Source: an uncultured Sulfurovum sp. (GTDB lineage Bacteria; Campylobacterota; Campylobacteria; Campylobacterales; Sulfurovaceae). Taken from it: a stretch of 64,000 nt of DNA. Position 1 is the stretch's first letter; every line of letters starts with the position of its first letter. Of this stretch, positions 33,842-42,624 are shown piece by piece. The position numbers and the translations under genes are program-made. The stretch spans positions 1 through 64,000 of the forward strand of contig CACVAS010000047.1 of the NCBI GenBank assembly GCA_902727855.1, read 5' to 3'. The notes under the pieces were generated by a model. It was given only the letters and a program-made list of their open reading frames with translations. It ran no database searches and had not been told where the DNA came from.

Positions 33842-36081
33842 TTAGAGCATTTATTGCAAGAACTCCTAATGGAGAGGTTCTTCCAGTTCTAGGAACACTT
33901 GGTGCAAGAGTAATTTATTCTATTAATAAGAACCGTACAACTCGAATGTTATCGCTTATGACATTTTTCTGGTTTTTTTCACCTATATTATTTATGATTA
34001 CATTAGGATATTTGGTGATAAATTATTATATGAATATTTATGTGATTTTCTTTGAAAAAAGAGAAGTTAAAGCAAAATATAAAAATATTCTTATGCCTAT
34101 GGTTAGTGGCAAAATCTTTACATCTATTGGGTATCGAGTTTATCCTGAAGAAATGGACGAGCATTTATCAATTTTAAATGATGATTCAGAAGAGGGCAAA
34201 AAGGCACTGATTGCGAAAGAAAAAAAATATAAAAAAGTAAGGCATAGACAGTTTGGTTTTGATGTAAATGCATTGACACGGCATCATGTGTTTTTAGGAA
34301 CAACAGGTGCAGGTAAAACCCTTACTTTGATGACATTATTTCGAGATATAATTAAAAACTATGCAGGTATGGGAATTATTGATGGTAAATCAGATCAGGA
34401 AATTGAATTTAGAATTTATAATTTATGTAAAGAGTTGTACTATGAAACACAGTTTTATGCAATCATTTTAAATAGTCCTGAAAAAGATACGCCAAGCAAT
34501 ACATATTCTTCTCTTATGGGATACGATAGTGCGATTAAAGCATCAGAGTTTCTGGGCGAATTTTTGGAAAGTGGTGGTGATGGAGGTGGAAATCATGCAC
34601 ACTTTGTTAGTCGAGGTAAAGTTGCACTCGGTAATGTTGTGATGCACTTCAAAAATAGACAAAAATATAATAATGAAAATTTTACAATGTCTGATATGTC
34701 TATTGCACTCGCTCCTTCAGAATTAAATATTATCTACTTTATATCTCATGGAATTATGCTTGACCTAGAGAGGTGTATACTATCGATAGAATCTAAAAAT
34801 ATGGATTTTAAACGACTTATGCAAAAAGCTGAAAGTGTTAAAGTGCCACAAATGCAAGATATTAAACGTTGTGAAGTATTATATGCATACATCAATCAAA
34901 ATGGGCATTTGTCACGAAGTGTAGAAAACTCGCTAGGTGTAAAATATAGATATTTTTCAGATAATTATGAGCTGCTAGTATCACTTTCAAGTTATATGCA
35001 AACAATTTCTACATCATGGAAACGTTATGCTAACGTGATATCTTCAGGAATCTTCTATTATTTTAGTAGTGTGAAAAATAGACATTTTATACACAATGAG
35101 ATTAATCCTGTCAATGTGCTTGAGGTAAGGGATTGTTATAATAAATTAAAAAATGCTGATAGTGATGAACATCAATTATCACTGGTGTACTTTAGAGAAA
35201 ACAACTTATCACCTGATTTATATTTTGAGGCACTAGGTTTAAATGAAGAAATAAAGAAAAATATAGAAAACTTGAGTGATCAAGAAATGCAACAACATAG
35301 CTATGCCGAGCAACAATGGGAAAGATTATTCAAGTTATTTTCTACATATACCAGAGTATTTGGTACACCTGTTGCAGATGTAGATGGAAGAGATATAGTA
35401 AGTAATGGGAAAGTGCTTTTTACTATGATTCCTGTACTAGAACTCTCTAGTGATCAAATCAAAATTTTAGCTAAGAATATTATTCTTATGTTTAAAAGTA
35501 TCGCTGCGATTGGTATTGCTGGAGATAAGCAATCAGCTACACCGATACAATTTAAAATATATCAAAATATGATAAAACCAAATCCAATATTTTTAATGGT
35601 GATGGACGAACTGGGTGCATACATTCCTGATGGAGATTTACTCTCCAAACTTTTAACCCAAGTTAGGTCATTAAAAATAGGTATGCTTTTAAGCTTACAA
35701 GAATCAATTTCAATGAAGCCAACAGGAAATGAAACAGAGCAAAAAAGACTAGAAGGTAATTTATCAAAGATAATATTGGAAAACAAAGACCCAGATACAA
35801 AAAAATATGAAGAGCTAATACCTGATATAGAAATTATTAAAACAGAAGGTCATGTTAAATCGGCTGTAACTCACAAGATAATTGCTTCTCAGTCATTACA
35901 AATAAATAAAGAAAAAGCTTTTGATATTGGTATTACTTCCAAGTTTGCAAAGGGTTGTGGTGCGTATTTGGGTAAGGCCAGGGAAGAACCTATTTTCTTT
36001 CAGAGTTATTATGTAGGGGATAATGCAAAGAATGCATTACAGATAAGACGTTTTAATTCTTATGATTTTTTAGTGAGCTAA
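33838..36081 (+). CDS. DotL/TrbC/VirD4-type coupling ATPase
   Basis: This 747-residue protein has N-terminal membrane helices (about 42-75), Walker A GTTGAGKT (near residue 154) with the following GIIDGKSD, and Walker B FLMVMDELGAY near residue 585. The sequence after it (TQVRSLKIGMLLSLQES) is the RecA-like hexameric pump signature of coupling proteins. It links the relaxase-DNA complex to the secretion channel. Being translationally coupled with a DotM-like gene argues for the IncI/Dot class. It ends the operon and overlaps a convergent gene by 12 bp. Confidence 0.85.
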   Translation: MIRAFIARTPNGEVLPVLGTLGARVIYSINKNRTTRMLSLMTFFWFFSPILFMITLGYLVINYYMNIYVIFFEKREVKAKYKNILMPMVSGKIFTSIGYRVYPEEMDEHLSILNDDSEEGKKALIAKEKKYKKVRHRQFGFDVNALTRHHVFLGTTGAGKTLTLMTLFRDIIKNYAGMGIIDGKSDQEIEFRIYNLCKELYYETQFYAIILNSPEKDTPSNTYSSLMGYDSAIKASEFLGEFLESGGDGGGNHAHFVSRGKVALGNVVMHFKNRQKYNNENFTMSDMSIALAPSELNIIYFISHGIMLDLERCILSIESKNMDFKRLMQKAESVKVPQMQDIKRCEVLYAYINQNGHLSRSVENSLGVKYRYFSDNYELLVSLSSYMQTISTSWKRYANVISSGIFYYFSSVKNRHFIHNEINPVNVLEVRDCYNKLKNADSDEHQLSLVYFRENNLSPDLYFEALGLNEEIKKNIENLSDQEMQQHSYAEQQWERLFKLFSTYTRVFGTPVADVDGRDIVSNGKVLFTMIPVLELSSDQIKILAKNIILMFKSIAAIGIAGDKQSATPIQFKIYQNMIKPNPIFLMVMDELGAYIPDGDLLSKLLTQVRSLKIGMLLSLQESISMKPTGNETEQKRLEGNLSKIILENKDPDTKKYEELIPDIEIIKTEGHVKSAVTHKIIASQSLQINKEKAFDIGITSKFAKGCGAYLGKAREEPIFFQSYYVGDNAKNALQIRRFNSYDFLVS

Positions 36082-36297
36082 GTTATCTGTGTCCATTTCT
36101 TGATACCTGCTAACTGATATACCTGCAAAATATGTAAACAGCATAGCAATGGGTAGAGATAATATAAAAGATTCAAAGATTGGTAAAGTTTCCTCATCCT
36201 CTAGTTGAAAATTATAAAAAAATCCCCATATTGCAATAGTAACTATAGCTGTTACTAGTATTATTAACGCCCAAGCAATTAAATCATATTTTTTCAT
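36070..36297 (-). CDS. Small two-helix membrane protein
   Basis: This 75-residue protein has helices at about 7-28 (IAWALIILVTAIVTIAIWGF) and 42-62 (FILSLPIAMLFTYFAGISV). It is convergent with the coupling-protein gene, overlapping its 3' end by 12 bp, so the two stops share sequence. GGAGA precedes the ATG. Its function is unknown; entry exclusion or immunity proteins are often of this kind, but that is a guess. Confidence 0.6.
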   Translation of the reverse strand: MKKYDLIAWALIILVTAIVTIAIWGFFYNFQLEDEETLPIFESFILSLPIAMLFTYFAGISVSRYQEMDTDNLAH

Positions 36298-36429
36298 ATT
36301 CTCTCCAATTTTTATATTTTACATATAAGGATAAGATAGTATATATAATTTTTACTAAAATTTTTGTAAAGGATACAAGTTCATTGTATTGAAATGGGCT
36401 ATTCTTATTATATGAAATATAGTATTGTG

Positions 36430-36668
36430 TAGATGATTTATTCTTTTGTACAGAGGGTCACAAGAAATATTCTATCAATGCCTTGTATCAGCAGTGAAAT
36501 AGACTACTTAGTAGGCCAGGAATGATAAAACAAGGTCAAAAAGGCTCAAATATACTAAGACATAGCTATGTGGCACACCTAGCCATAAAGAACATAGATT
36601 TAGCTGACACAGCCATCTTACTAGGTCATGCAAGTAAAGAAGTTAATGATACTTGGGAAGATATTTAA
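36430..36668 (+). pseudogene. Decayed C-terminal fragment of a tyrosine recombinase
   Basis: The segment aligns base for base with the 3' end of the recombinase gene at 50010-51125 (for example ttttgtacagaggg, ggtcaaaaaggctc, ctaagacatagcta, ttactaggtcatgcaagtaaag and the final tgggaagatatttaa). It has in-frame stops (tgataa near 36520), a shifted frame and a deletion of about 45 bp, which removes the active-site tyrosine. No N-terminal part is present. It marks an older copy of the same recombinase family inserted downstream of the transfer operon. Confidence 0.85.
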
Positions 36669-36749
36669 TTAAGAAGATAAATTTGTATCGTATTTAGGAC
36701 TTAATTTCCTACAAGCCTCTAAAACCTTATGATATATCCCTTTTTATGA

Positions 36750-36755
36750 TATAAT
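36750..36755 (+). promoter_or_regulatory. -10 box before 36783 gene
   Basis: TATAAT in an AT-rich gap, 27 bp before the ATG at 36783; AAAGGA follows as ribosome-binding site. Confidence 0.5.
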
Positions 36756-36782
36756 ATATTATATTTAAAAATAAAGGATTAA

Positions 36783-37037
36783 ATGATGGCACCACTATTA
36801 AAAGAAGTAGAAGCATCTTTCATTGTTTGGTTAAAAGAAAGAAATAAGAAAGAGGTTAAAAATATAGAGACTTTTATTTTTAAGAATCAAATAATGTTTA
36901 TATCTGATGGTATACGTTGGTGTTTTCACTATGATTATGAAAATAATTTAACATGTTCACTTCAAGCTGAAAATATATTGTTATCTGATATTGTTGAACC
37001 TGTTGTTCTCGATGAAACATTGAGACTTTTTGCCTAA
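36783..37037 (+). CDS. Small cytoplasmic protein, unknown
   Basis: This 84-residue product has no membrane segment. It has its own promoter-like box and ribosome-binding site (AAAGGATTAA). It contains EKS-type helical and IRWCFHYDYENN beta-like stretches. No family is recognised. Two ATGs in a row (36783, 36786) are possible starts. Confidence 0.6.
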   Translation: MMAPLLKEVEASFIVWLKERNKKEVKNIETFIFKNQIMFISDGIRWCFHYDYENNLTCSLQAENILLSDIVEPVVLDETLRLFA

Positions 37038-37110
37038 CATACAAATTTTATAAGCAATGCTCAGTAGATATATTTCACTAAATGTATGAATTTTTAATTT
37101 TTACATCTGC

Positions 37111-37116
37111 TATAAT
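37111..37116 (+). promoter_or_regulatory. -10 box before primase gene
   Basis: TATAAT lies 19 bp upstream of the TTG start at 37136, which would give a very short leader, with AAAGGA as ribosome-binding site. Confidence 0.45.
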
Positions 37117-37135
37117 ATTGGGCAAAGGATAAATA

Positions 37136-39640
37136 TTGAAAAGAATAAATTTTGTTTCTTTCTTAAATCAGAATAAAAGTGTACCTCTAAATAAATATAT
37201 TCAAGATATAGCAAAAGAAAATAATATTAGTGAAAGTAGTATTCTAAGTATCGTACCAGAGGATGATTTGATCAAGGCATTTCTTGGCACTCAAGAGGGC
37301 TTTTCTGATACATTAAAATATTTTTTAAATACTAAGGAAGATATCTCTTTTGACTTTCAAGGCATTGCTGTTGAAATTACCCATAATGTTAATGATTGTA
37401 AGTATGAAGTATCATATCAAGGCAATCACTACACACAAAATTTTAAAGATACAGACAGCTTAACCCAAGCGTTGTCTCAAGAACTACTCAATATGACAGA
37501 ACCGTATGTCCAGAATAAAGACTTACAAAAAGTGATGATGAAAATCATAGATAAAGAAGCTGAAAATATTGAAAAACTAATTGGTCCTGTTACCTCATCA
37601 GATGACTATACACATAAGTTAAGAAGAATCTTGAATAGTGATGTAATGGGAGGAACAAATACAATACAGTCGAAACTACTTGAAATAGCACATACAATGC
37701 AGCATAGAATGCTTCAAGGTGAGGAGATATCTGATGCACTAGAACAATGTAAATCAGAAATCAAAAACAATACTATACATACACTAAAGAATACGATTTA
37801 TATTTCAAGTAAGTTAAATCCTCATCAAGAAGTTTACAATGGAGAGAAAAAAGATTTTTCTAAATATGATTACACCTTAGAGCAATCGTACACAGATAAT
37901 TTATCAAAACATCATAAATATATATTTTCCATCAATGAAGATGGCAGCCTCTCACCTGCAACCGAGATAGACAATACTTTAAAAGTCGCAATTCCTCCTC
38001 AAACACCAATTGTAGAGACTAAAAATCTACAAACTTACATTGAAGATAAAGATGATGCTACACCGAAAGAGCTTTATGAGCAGCTAGAAGAAGTTGAATT
38101 AAAAATAAACTCTGAATTTTTATTAGTGAGACAACGAGACAAACAAGCAGCACTAGATAAAGGTGCAATATATGATAAAGATTCAAACTTATTCTATATT
38201 ACAAAGGATCAGAAAAGAAATGATTTTATCCCTTATCTTAAAGAAAACAATCCTAATCCTGCTAATCAAGGTATAGGGGAGAATATAACTAATGATGACT
38301 TTAGACAAGCAGTAGAGAGCTTTTTGTCTCAAAGGGGTTTCCACATAAGAGATAATCAACCTTACGAGGAGGAGTCTTCTCGCTGGATTAAGGTTTATAA
38401 GGATGGTCAAAAGGTCTCTAAAGGAGGCATAAAGATAAAACAAAATATTTGTGATAAATCAGGTGAAACAGAACCTTATAAAAATGTTCTACTTTTTCAA
38501 GATTGGACCAACAATGGAAAGACACCTGAATCTTATTCTGCAAATGATCTCTTTAATGATTCTAAATTTATTACTAACCAAATACGTATTAGATTATCTG
38601 AAAATCAAGTAAGCTACAACTCACTATCTAAAAAAGATAAAGAGATGTCATCATTATGGACTAGAACCAGGAATCAGACATCTAATTTGTATATGGATAA
38701 AAAAGACATCTTAAGTAATATTGAAAAACTCCTTTATCAAAAAGGTGAGGATGAAGTGGTAAGACGTTTTAAAAATGCAAATAATGATATGAAAAAGATA
38801 TTGGCCCACCCTTATATTAAGAAGAAATCGTTACCTCAAGAGTATCTGTCAAACTTTAGAATATCAGGCAATACACTACTTATTCCTTTAATTAAAAATG
38901 GTATTAAGGCAGGAGCTGAGAAAGCAAAGCTTATTAATTTGCAGAGAATATATCAGGTAGATAATAAAGATGAAAAGCAATCCAAAAATATCATTAAACA
39001 ATATGGTATCAATGTATCAAAAGAAGATAAAGAAGTAGGGATAACCAGATACAACACTTCATCTAAAGGGGTTTATTTTATCGCATCCGAAAGCCAAAAT
39101 GCACGTACTATTAAAGATCTTAATAAAAAACAGCCCATCATTTTAGTTGAAGGGGTTGGTACAGGTATTTTTCTAGCCAAGGCACTTAAAGATAAAGGAA
39201 TAGATACCGAGGTTGTATGTGGGATGAGTATAGGTGGTATTAAAGCGGTTTTAGAAGATATCAAGAGAGATAATCCCAAGCTTTTAGCAAATGTTGTGAT
39301 ATCAGCTGATAATGATGTACATAAAACATATATAGAGGATCAAGTGATAGAAGAGAAAAATGTAGGTAAAATGAACTCTATACAATATTGCGAAGAGTTT
39401 GGTGTCTCTATGGCATTACCTGACTTTTCTTTTATGTCAAAAGAAGAGCTTTTGGAACAACAGCCGAGTGATTGGGAAGATTTATATAAGCTCAAAGGTG
39501 CAGACTCCGTTGTGACTCAGTTAAATAATCGATTGCGTGAAATTTATTCAACACAAACAACACAAAACCAATCATCCCCCTCTAAAACTGTTAGTGTGGA
39601 GTCTTCACAGGATGCAAACATACAACCTATACAACCATAA
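37136..39640 (+). CDS. Large TOPRIM primase-like protein (TraC type)
   Basis: This 834-residue protein starts at TTG after GCAAAGGATAAA. Around residue 330 the text FLLVRQRDKQAALDKGAIYD resembles the DUF5710-like module ('A..LGA.wd...k.WyV') of plasmid primases. From about residue 668, QPIILVEGVGTGIFLAKAL and later NVVISADNDVHK form a TOPRIM domain with the Glu and the DxD-like pair. It probably primes the complementary strand after transfer or acts in plasmid replication. The N-terminal 300 residues are unassigned. It lies in single-gene context with a convergent neighbour after an inverted repeat. Confidence 0.75.
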   Translation: MKRINFVSFLNQNKSVPLNKYIQDIAKENNISESSILSIVPEDDLIKAFLGTQEGFSDTLKYFLNTKEDISFDFQGIAVEITHNVNDCKYEVSYQGNHYTQNFKDTDSLTQALSQELLNMTEPYVQNKDLQKVMMKIIDKEAENIEKLIGPVTSSDDYTHKLRRILNSDVMGGTNTIQSKLLEIAHTMQHRMLQGEEISDALEQCKSEIKNNTIHTLKNTIYISSKLNPHQEVYNGEKKDFSKYDYTLEQSYTDNLSKHHKYIFSINEDGSLSPATEIDNTLKVAIPPQTPIVETKNLQTYIEDKDDATPKELYEQLEEVELKINSEFLLVRQRDKQAALDKGAIYDKDSNLFYITKDQKRNDFIPYLKENNPNPANQGIGENITNDDFRQAVESFLSQRGFHIRDNQPYEEESSRWIKVYKDGQKVSKGGIKIKQNICDKSGETEPYKNVLLFQDWTNNGKTPESYSANDLFNDSKFITNQIRIRLSENQVSYNSLSKKDKEMSSLWTRTRNQTSNLYMDKKDILSNIEKLLYQKGEDEVVRRFKNANNDMKKILAHPYIKKKSLPQEYLSNFRISGNTLLIPLIKNGIKAGAEKAKLINLQRIYQVDNKDEKQSKNIIKQYGINVSKEDKEVGITRYNTSSKGVYFIASESQNARTIKDLNKKQPIILVEGVGTGIFLAKALKDKGIDTEVVCGMSIGGIKAVLEDIKRDNPKLLANVVISADNDVHKTYIEDQVIEEKNVGKMNSIQYCEEFGVSMALPDFSFMSKEELLEQQPSDWEDLYKLKGADSVVTQLNNRLREIYSTQTTQNQSSPSKTVSVESSQDANIQPIQP

Positions 39641-39662
39641 ATAACTTGCAGTAGTGCTTGTT

Positions 39663-39705
39663 ATTTGTAAATTACGAATACCCTATAGTATGTTTATTTA
39701 CAAAT
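39663..39705. terminator. Inverted repeat between convergent genes
   Basis: The arms atttgtaaat (39663-39672) and atttacaaat (39696-39705) are perfectly complementary across 23 bp. It sits in the gap between the primase gene and a minus-strand gene, so a bidirectional terminator is plausible, though the loop is long. Confidence 0.4.
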
Positions 39706-39710
39706 TCAAT

Positions 39711-39920
39711 TTATACAGATTGATTATCTATTTTGATGCTAAGTTTTTTTATTTTTTCTAAAAGAGGGGATAACTTCGCATTTTTCGTATCCATGGGAAG
39801 CTCTCTATCTTCATATATGACTACACTTTCTTTCATAAGTTTAGTTCGCTCATCTCTTAGTGTTAACTCTTCTTTAATTTTGTCAATTTTGGTTTGTAAG
39901 AAGTCTGATTCTTTTGGCAT
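39711..39920 (-). CDS. Small coiled-coil protein
   Basis: The start at ATG 39920 is chosen over an in-frame GTG at 39926 because TAGGAG lies 9 bp before it. The 69-residue product is highly charged and helical (KIDKIKEELTLRDERTKLMK). No family is recognised. It is last in a minus-strand run of small genes. Confidence 0.55.
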   Translation of the reverse strand: MPKESDFLQTKIDKIKEELTLRDERTKLMKESVVIYEDRELPMDTKNAKLSPLLEKIKKLSIKIDNQSV

Positions 39921-39938
39921 GAACACGATCTCCTAAAA

Positions 39939-40132
39939 TTAATAACTTTTAGTGTGCTTGTTTTTAAAACGTCTATCTCGAAATGACTTTGACAAACTAA
40001 TCGAACAATCAGATTTAGCAGCAATCAGCATAAATCCACTACCTAGCTTGTCAGAATTTTTAAAGCCATCCTTTTCTACCGCAACCCTCATGCCTTCAGC
40101 TGTTTTCCAATATATGCATAATGTTTACTCAT
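39939..40132 (-). pseudogene. Small gene with apparent frameshift
   Basis: From an ATG at 40132 with AGGAG 6 bp before it, the protein reads MSKHYAYIG and then stops. In another frame, from just past that point, an open stretch runs WKTAEGMRVAVEKDGFKNSD and on to an ending HTKSY stop at 39939. The two parts fit as one gene of about 65 codons interrupted within catatatt, or a shorter protein of 50 residues from an internal ATG. A sequencing error is possible. Confidence 0.45.
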
Positions 40133-40161
40133 TTTTTCTCCTATTCTAAATGATTTACATA

Positions 40162-40482
40162 TTACTTAGACAGTTTTTGCAAAAAACTGTCTATCTTTTT
40201 CACTGTTACTATTGGTTCTGTCCGATTTAGATCTTCTGAAATTTTTTGAATCGAGGCGTAATCTTTAATGCTTACATACTTTAGTTCTTCTTTGAAAACC
40301 TGAATATCCTTCACACCCGAAGAGATTAAATATTTCCCTGAAAAAGTCTCGAAATGCTTTTCTATTAGCATAATTATCGTTTCGTTTTTAAATAATCCCC
40401 CTGATCTTATTTGCTCATCTTCATCAAGGAGAGAGGATAAACTAAAGGATGTAGTTTCTATGTTTGCATATTGTGTAAGCAT
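40162..40482 (-). CDS. Small cytoplasmic protein, unknown
   Basis: This 106-residue acidic helical protein has no signal or membrane helix. Its genomic neighbours are small genes on the same strand. No family is recognised. Confidence 0.57.
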   Translation of the reverse strand: MLTQYANIETTSFSLSSLLDEDEQIRSGGLFKNETIIMLIEKHFETFSGKYLISSGVKDIQVFKEELKYVSIKDYASIQKISEDLNRTEPIVTVKKIDSFLQKLSK

Positions 40483-40509
40483 CTTTTATTCTCCATTTTC
40501 TAAATTATT

Positions 40510-41124
40510 TCATTTTAATGTATCGAGTAATTTATTTACTCTAGTATTTCTTTCTGCTTCCACCTCTTCTTTGGTTGTGATTCTTCTTAAAGGTGTCTCT
40601 ATTTGAACTTGCACACAATACTCTGTATATATTCCGTTTCTCCATTCGTGTTTACTGTTATTTTTTAGGTTTTGCAGAACTGACATCATTTCCTCTTCGT
40701 CTTCCTTATAAGGTGAAACCTTTACTATTCTCTCTTGTAGTTGTATTGCTTTTTCTAAATCACTAACACCAAGAGAAATATCTCTTTGAGTTTTAAGAGA
40801 GTGAAGGATGTCTCCATCCCCTACCGCATCACTTTCCTTGTTTTTATATGCCTCTAGTTCACCCAAAAATAGCCCATCCCTTGAATATGCCACCGCTTTT
40901 TCGATATTACCTAAATCAAAGTGGCAACGAGCAATAATCGAATATAAAAAAGGTATCCAAGTTAAATCTATACATTCATTTTCAAGGACATCTGTACTCT
41001 TTAGTACCTTTTTGCTTATTTCTTTTCTTTCTTCTCTGTCTGTTATCTCCATAGCACTGTAGAATTCCTCATTGAGAAGTATCATATCAGTTGCTTGGGA
41101 TTTCTCTGTTTCTTTCAGTATCAT
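40510..41124 (-). CDS. TPR-like cytoplasmic protein
   Basis: This 204-residue protein has helical pairs such as FLYSIIARCHFDLGNIEKAV and AYSRDGLFLGELEAYKNKE, with the 'xxAxxxxxLGxxxxA' rhythm of tetratricopeptide repeats, which mediate protein contacts. No enzymatic motif is seen. Confidence 0.55.
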   Translation of the reverse strand: MILKETEKSQATDMILLNEEFYSAMEITDREERKEISKKVLKSTDVLENECIDLTWIPFLYSIIARCHFDLGNIEKAVAYSRDGLFLGELEAYKNKESDAVGDGDILHSLKTQRDISLGVSDLEKAIQLQERIVKVSPYKEDEEEMMSVLQNLKNNSKHEWRNGIYTEYCVQVQIETPLRRITTKEEVEAERNTRVNKLLDTLK

Positions 41125-41175
41125 CTTAGTTGCTTTGTCCTTTTATTGAATTATTTTACTATAAGACTTTTTAAG

Positions 41176-41364
41176 TCAAGTGGTTCGACCATTACAATAC
41201 CACATTTCATATCCTTTAGTGAATTTCAATGTCCTATTATTATGCGTTTTTGTAGCTGCGAGCCTAACTAGCTCTGACGGTTCTTTTGCTCTTCTCCATA
41301 TTCTGAATATATTAAAGGCAGCTAAAAAAACTACGGACAGTATTAAAAGATATATTATATTCAT
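41176..41364 (-). CDS. Small single-helix membrane protein
   Basis: This 62-residue product has an N-terminal helix (IIYLLILSVVFLAAFNIF) and a basic tail. An equally long reading on the plus strand covers the same bases. The minus reading is preferred because it lies in line with its neighbours and has a normal membrane anchor. The start-site signal is weak. Confidence 0.4.
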   Translation of the reverse strand: MNIIYLLILSVVFLAAFNIFRIWRRAKEPSELVRLAATKTHNNRTLKFTKGYEMWYCNGRTT

Positions 41365-41396
41365 GTAACCCTTACTTTTTCAATTATTTTATATAT

Positions 41397-41624
41397 CTAT
41401 GCCGACATATAGGTGTATATGCTAATTGCAAACAACAATGGAAAAAGGATTATGGCAACAACATTTACAACTTGTCGTTTTCTTTCCTTTTTCATCTGTT
41501 TCCCTATTTCCGTAGTAGGATTTTTAATCCTGTTTTCTCTATATGTGTGGCAAACAAAGCCTCCGATAAGTACCAAGATTATTGATCCATAAAGTACAAA
41601 TACTACAAAATCATGTTCGTGCAT
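41397..41624 (-). CDS. Small two-helix membrane protein
   Basis: This 75-residue protein has helices at about 7-26 and 52-71 with a basic loop between (YRENRIKN...KKERKRQ). TTTTAGGAGATA precedes the ATG. The function is unknown. Confidence 0.58.
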   Translation of the reverse strand: MHEHDFVVFVLYGSIILVLIGGFVCHTYRENRIKNPTTEIGKQMKKERKRQVVNVVAIILFPLLFAISIYTYMSA

Positions 41625-41712
41625 TTTTATATCTCCTAAAATATTGTTCTATCAAGAACACTTTTTTTGCTACCAATACAAATAAACACTAACCAAAAAA
41701 CATACATACTTC

Positions 41713-41796
41713 TTAATCAATGTTAGCTATCTCTAGCTTGTTTTTCTGCATCTCTACCATGGTTAACTTTTTCAAAAAAACTCTATATTTTTTCAC
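41713..41796 (-). CDS. Possible 27-residue peptide
   Basis: A GTG at 41796 follows TAAGGAGTATT and opens 27 codons giving a basic amphipathic peptide (KKYRVFLKKLTMVEMQKNK). Codons and length are too few for certainty. The strong ribosome-binding site is the main support. Confidence 0.3.
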   Translation of the reverse strand: MKKYRVFLKKLTMVEMQKNKLEIANID

Positions 41797-41832
41797 AACA
41801 ATACTCCTTAATAATAAATTGTAGCTATAAAC

Positions 41833-41979
41833 CTAGCTTTTGTTGAATGAAATAAATCTCAAAATCTCTTCTTCTGCTGTATTTTTTTCAACGTGATAAA
41901 CAGTCTTGTTTAGTTGCGACAAGGGTGCAATATAAACTTCTCTATCTTTATCTGTTCTATATCCCCAAAAATACTGCAT
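41833..41979 (-). CDS. 48-residue protein, unknown
   Basis: The ATG at 41979 follows GGAGGTATT. The product (MQYFWGYRTDKDREVYIAPL and on) is soluble, with a mixed beta and helix look. The ribosome-binding site and the position in the small-gene run support it as real. No family is recognised. Confidence 0.55.
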   Translation of the reverse strand: MQYFWGYRTDKDREVYIAPLSQLNKTVYHVEKNTAEEEILRFISFNKS

Positions 41980-41995
41980 AATACCTCCTAATAAA

Positions 41996-42379
41996 TTATA
42001 GTGATTTAAACATCACTAATTTTTTCATTTTTTCGTATGCTTTTTGCACCGCCTCAGCATCTTCGTTTTGTCTGCCTTGTATCAACTCTTCCATAGCATC
42101 GTAACACTCTTCAAGCTTCTTTTGAGGTGTAGTATCCTCATTATCCGCAATAGCATCATAACACTCTGTAAGGTGTTTCATGAGTCTAGGGTTCTTTGTG
42201 TTACACCCTCCACTACGCTCAAAACGCATGGATGGACCACCATTATGTGATGCAGGGCAAAGAGATATATATAAATCTTGATTACGACCATTCCACATAA
42301 TAAGCTTCATTGGCTCATCATGTCCATTTTGTGTTTCAGATGCGACATGCTCTACACGTTCCAACCACTTATCTCTCAT
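41996..42379 (-). CDS. Cytoplasmic protein with two like helical segments
   Basis: The 127-residue product contains LTECYDAIADNEDTTPQKKL followed by ECYDAMEELIQGRQNEDAEA, two copies of a 'ECYDA' helix, suggesting an internal duplication. The N-terminal half is beta-like with three cysteines in total. AAGGAGTA precedes the start. No family is recognised. Confidence 0.57.
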   Translation of the reverse strand: MRDKWLERVEHVASETQNGHDEPMKLIMWNGRNQDLYISLCPASHNGGPSMRFERSGGCNTKNPRLMKHLTECYDAIADNEDTTPQKKLEECYDAMEELIQGRQNEDAEAVQKAYEKMKKLVMFKSL

Positions 42380-42398
42380 AAATACTCCTTAATAAGTA

Positions 42399-42584
42399 TT
42401 ATTTCACTATACTAACTATTGATAGTTGTTCCTTCTTTTGCTTAATGCAATCTATCTCGTTTTCCATAGTTGATATGAGTTTTTGATACTCTCCAACTCT
42501 TGAATTTCCCTTGATTTCATTAAGTGAGCGTCTAAGTATTTCATCCATCTTGTCTAACTCTTCTGCGAGCATATCTTTTGTCAT
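42399..42584 (-). CDS. Small coiled-coil protein
   Basis: This 61-residue helical charged protein (MDEILRRSLNEIKGNSRVGE and on) has no signal. It is in the same minus-strand run and shows no recognised family. Confidence 0.52.
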   Translation of the reverse strand: MTKDMLAEELDKMDEILRRSLNEIKGNSRVGEYQKLISTMENEIDCIKQKKEQLSIVSIVK

Positions 42585-42624
42585 TCTTTATAACCTCACT
42601 TTTAAATTATTTTAAATTAGTAGT

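Noticed and set aside
36368..36381. AAAGGATACAAGTT shared with 62995-63008, both near recombinase sequences
   Set aside because: Several dozen 14-mer matches are expected by chance in AT-rich DNA of this length, and no longer similarity surrounds it.
36690..36780. Possible leftover of the cassette-2 direct repeat downstream of the recombinase remnant
   Set aside because: Only AT-rich words match; the diagnostic TATAGCTGTA core is absent.
41180..41368. Plus-strand 62-codon reading opposite a small membrane gene
   Set aside because: It lacks a ribosome-binding site and runs against the surrounding minus-strand genes.
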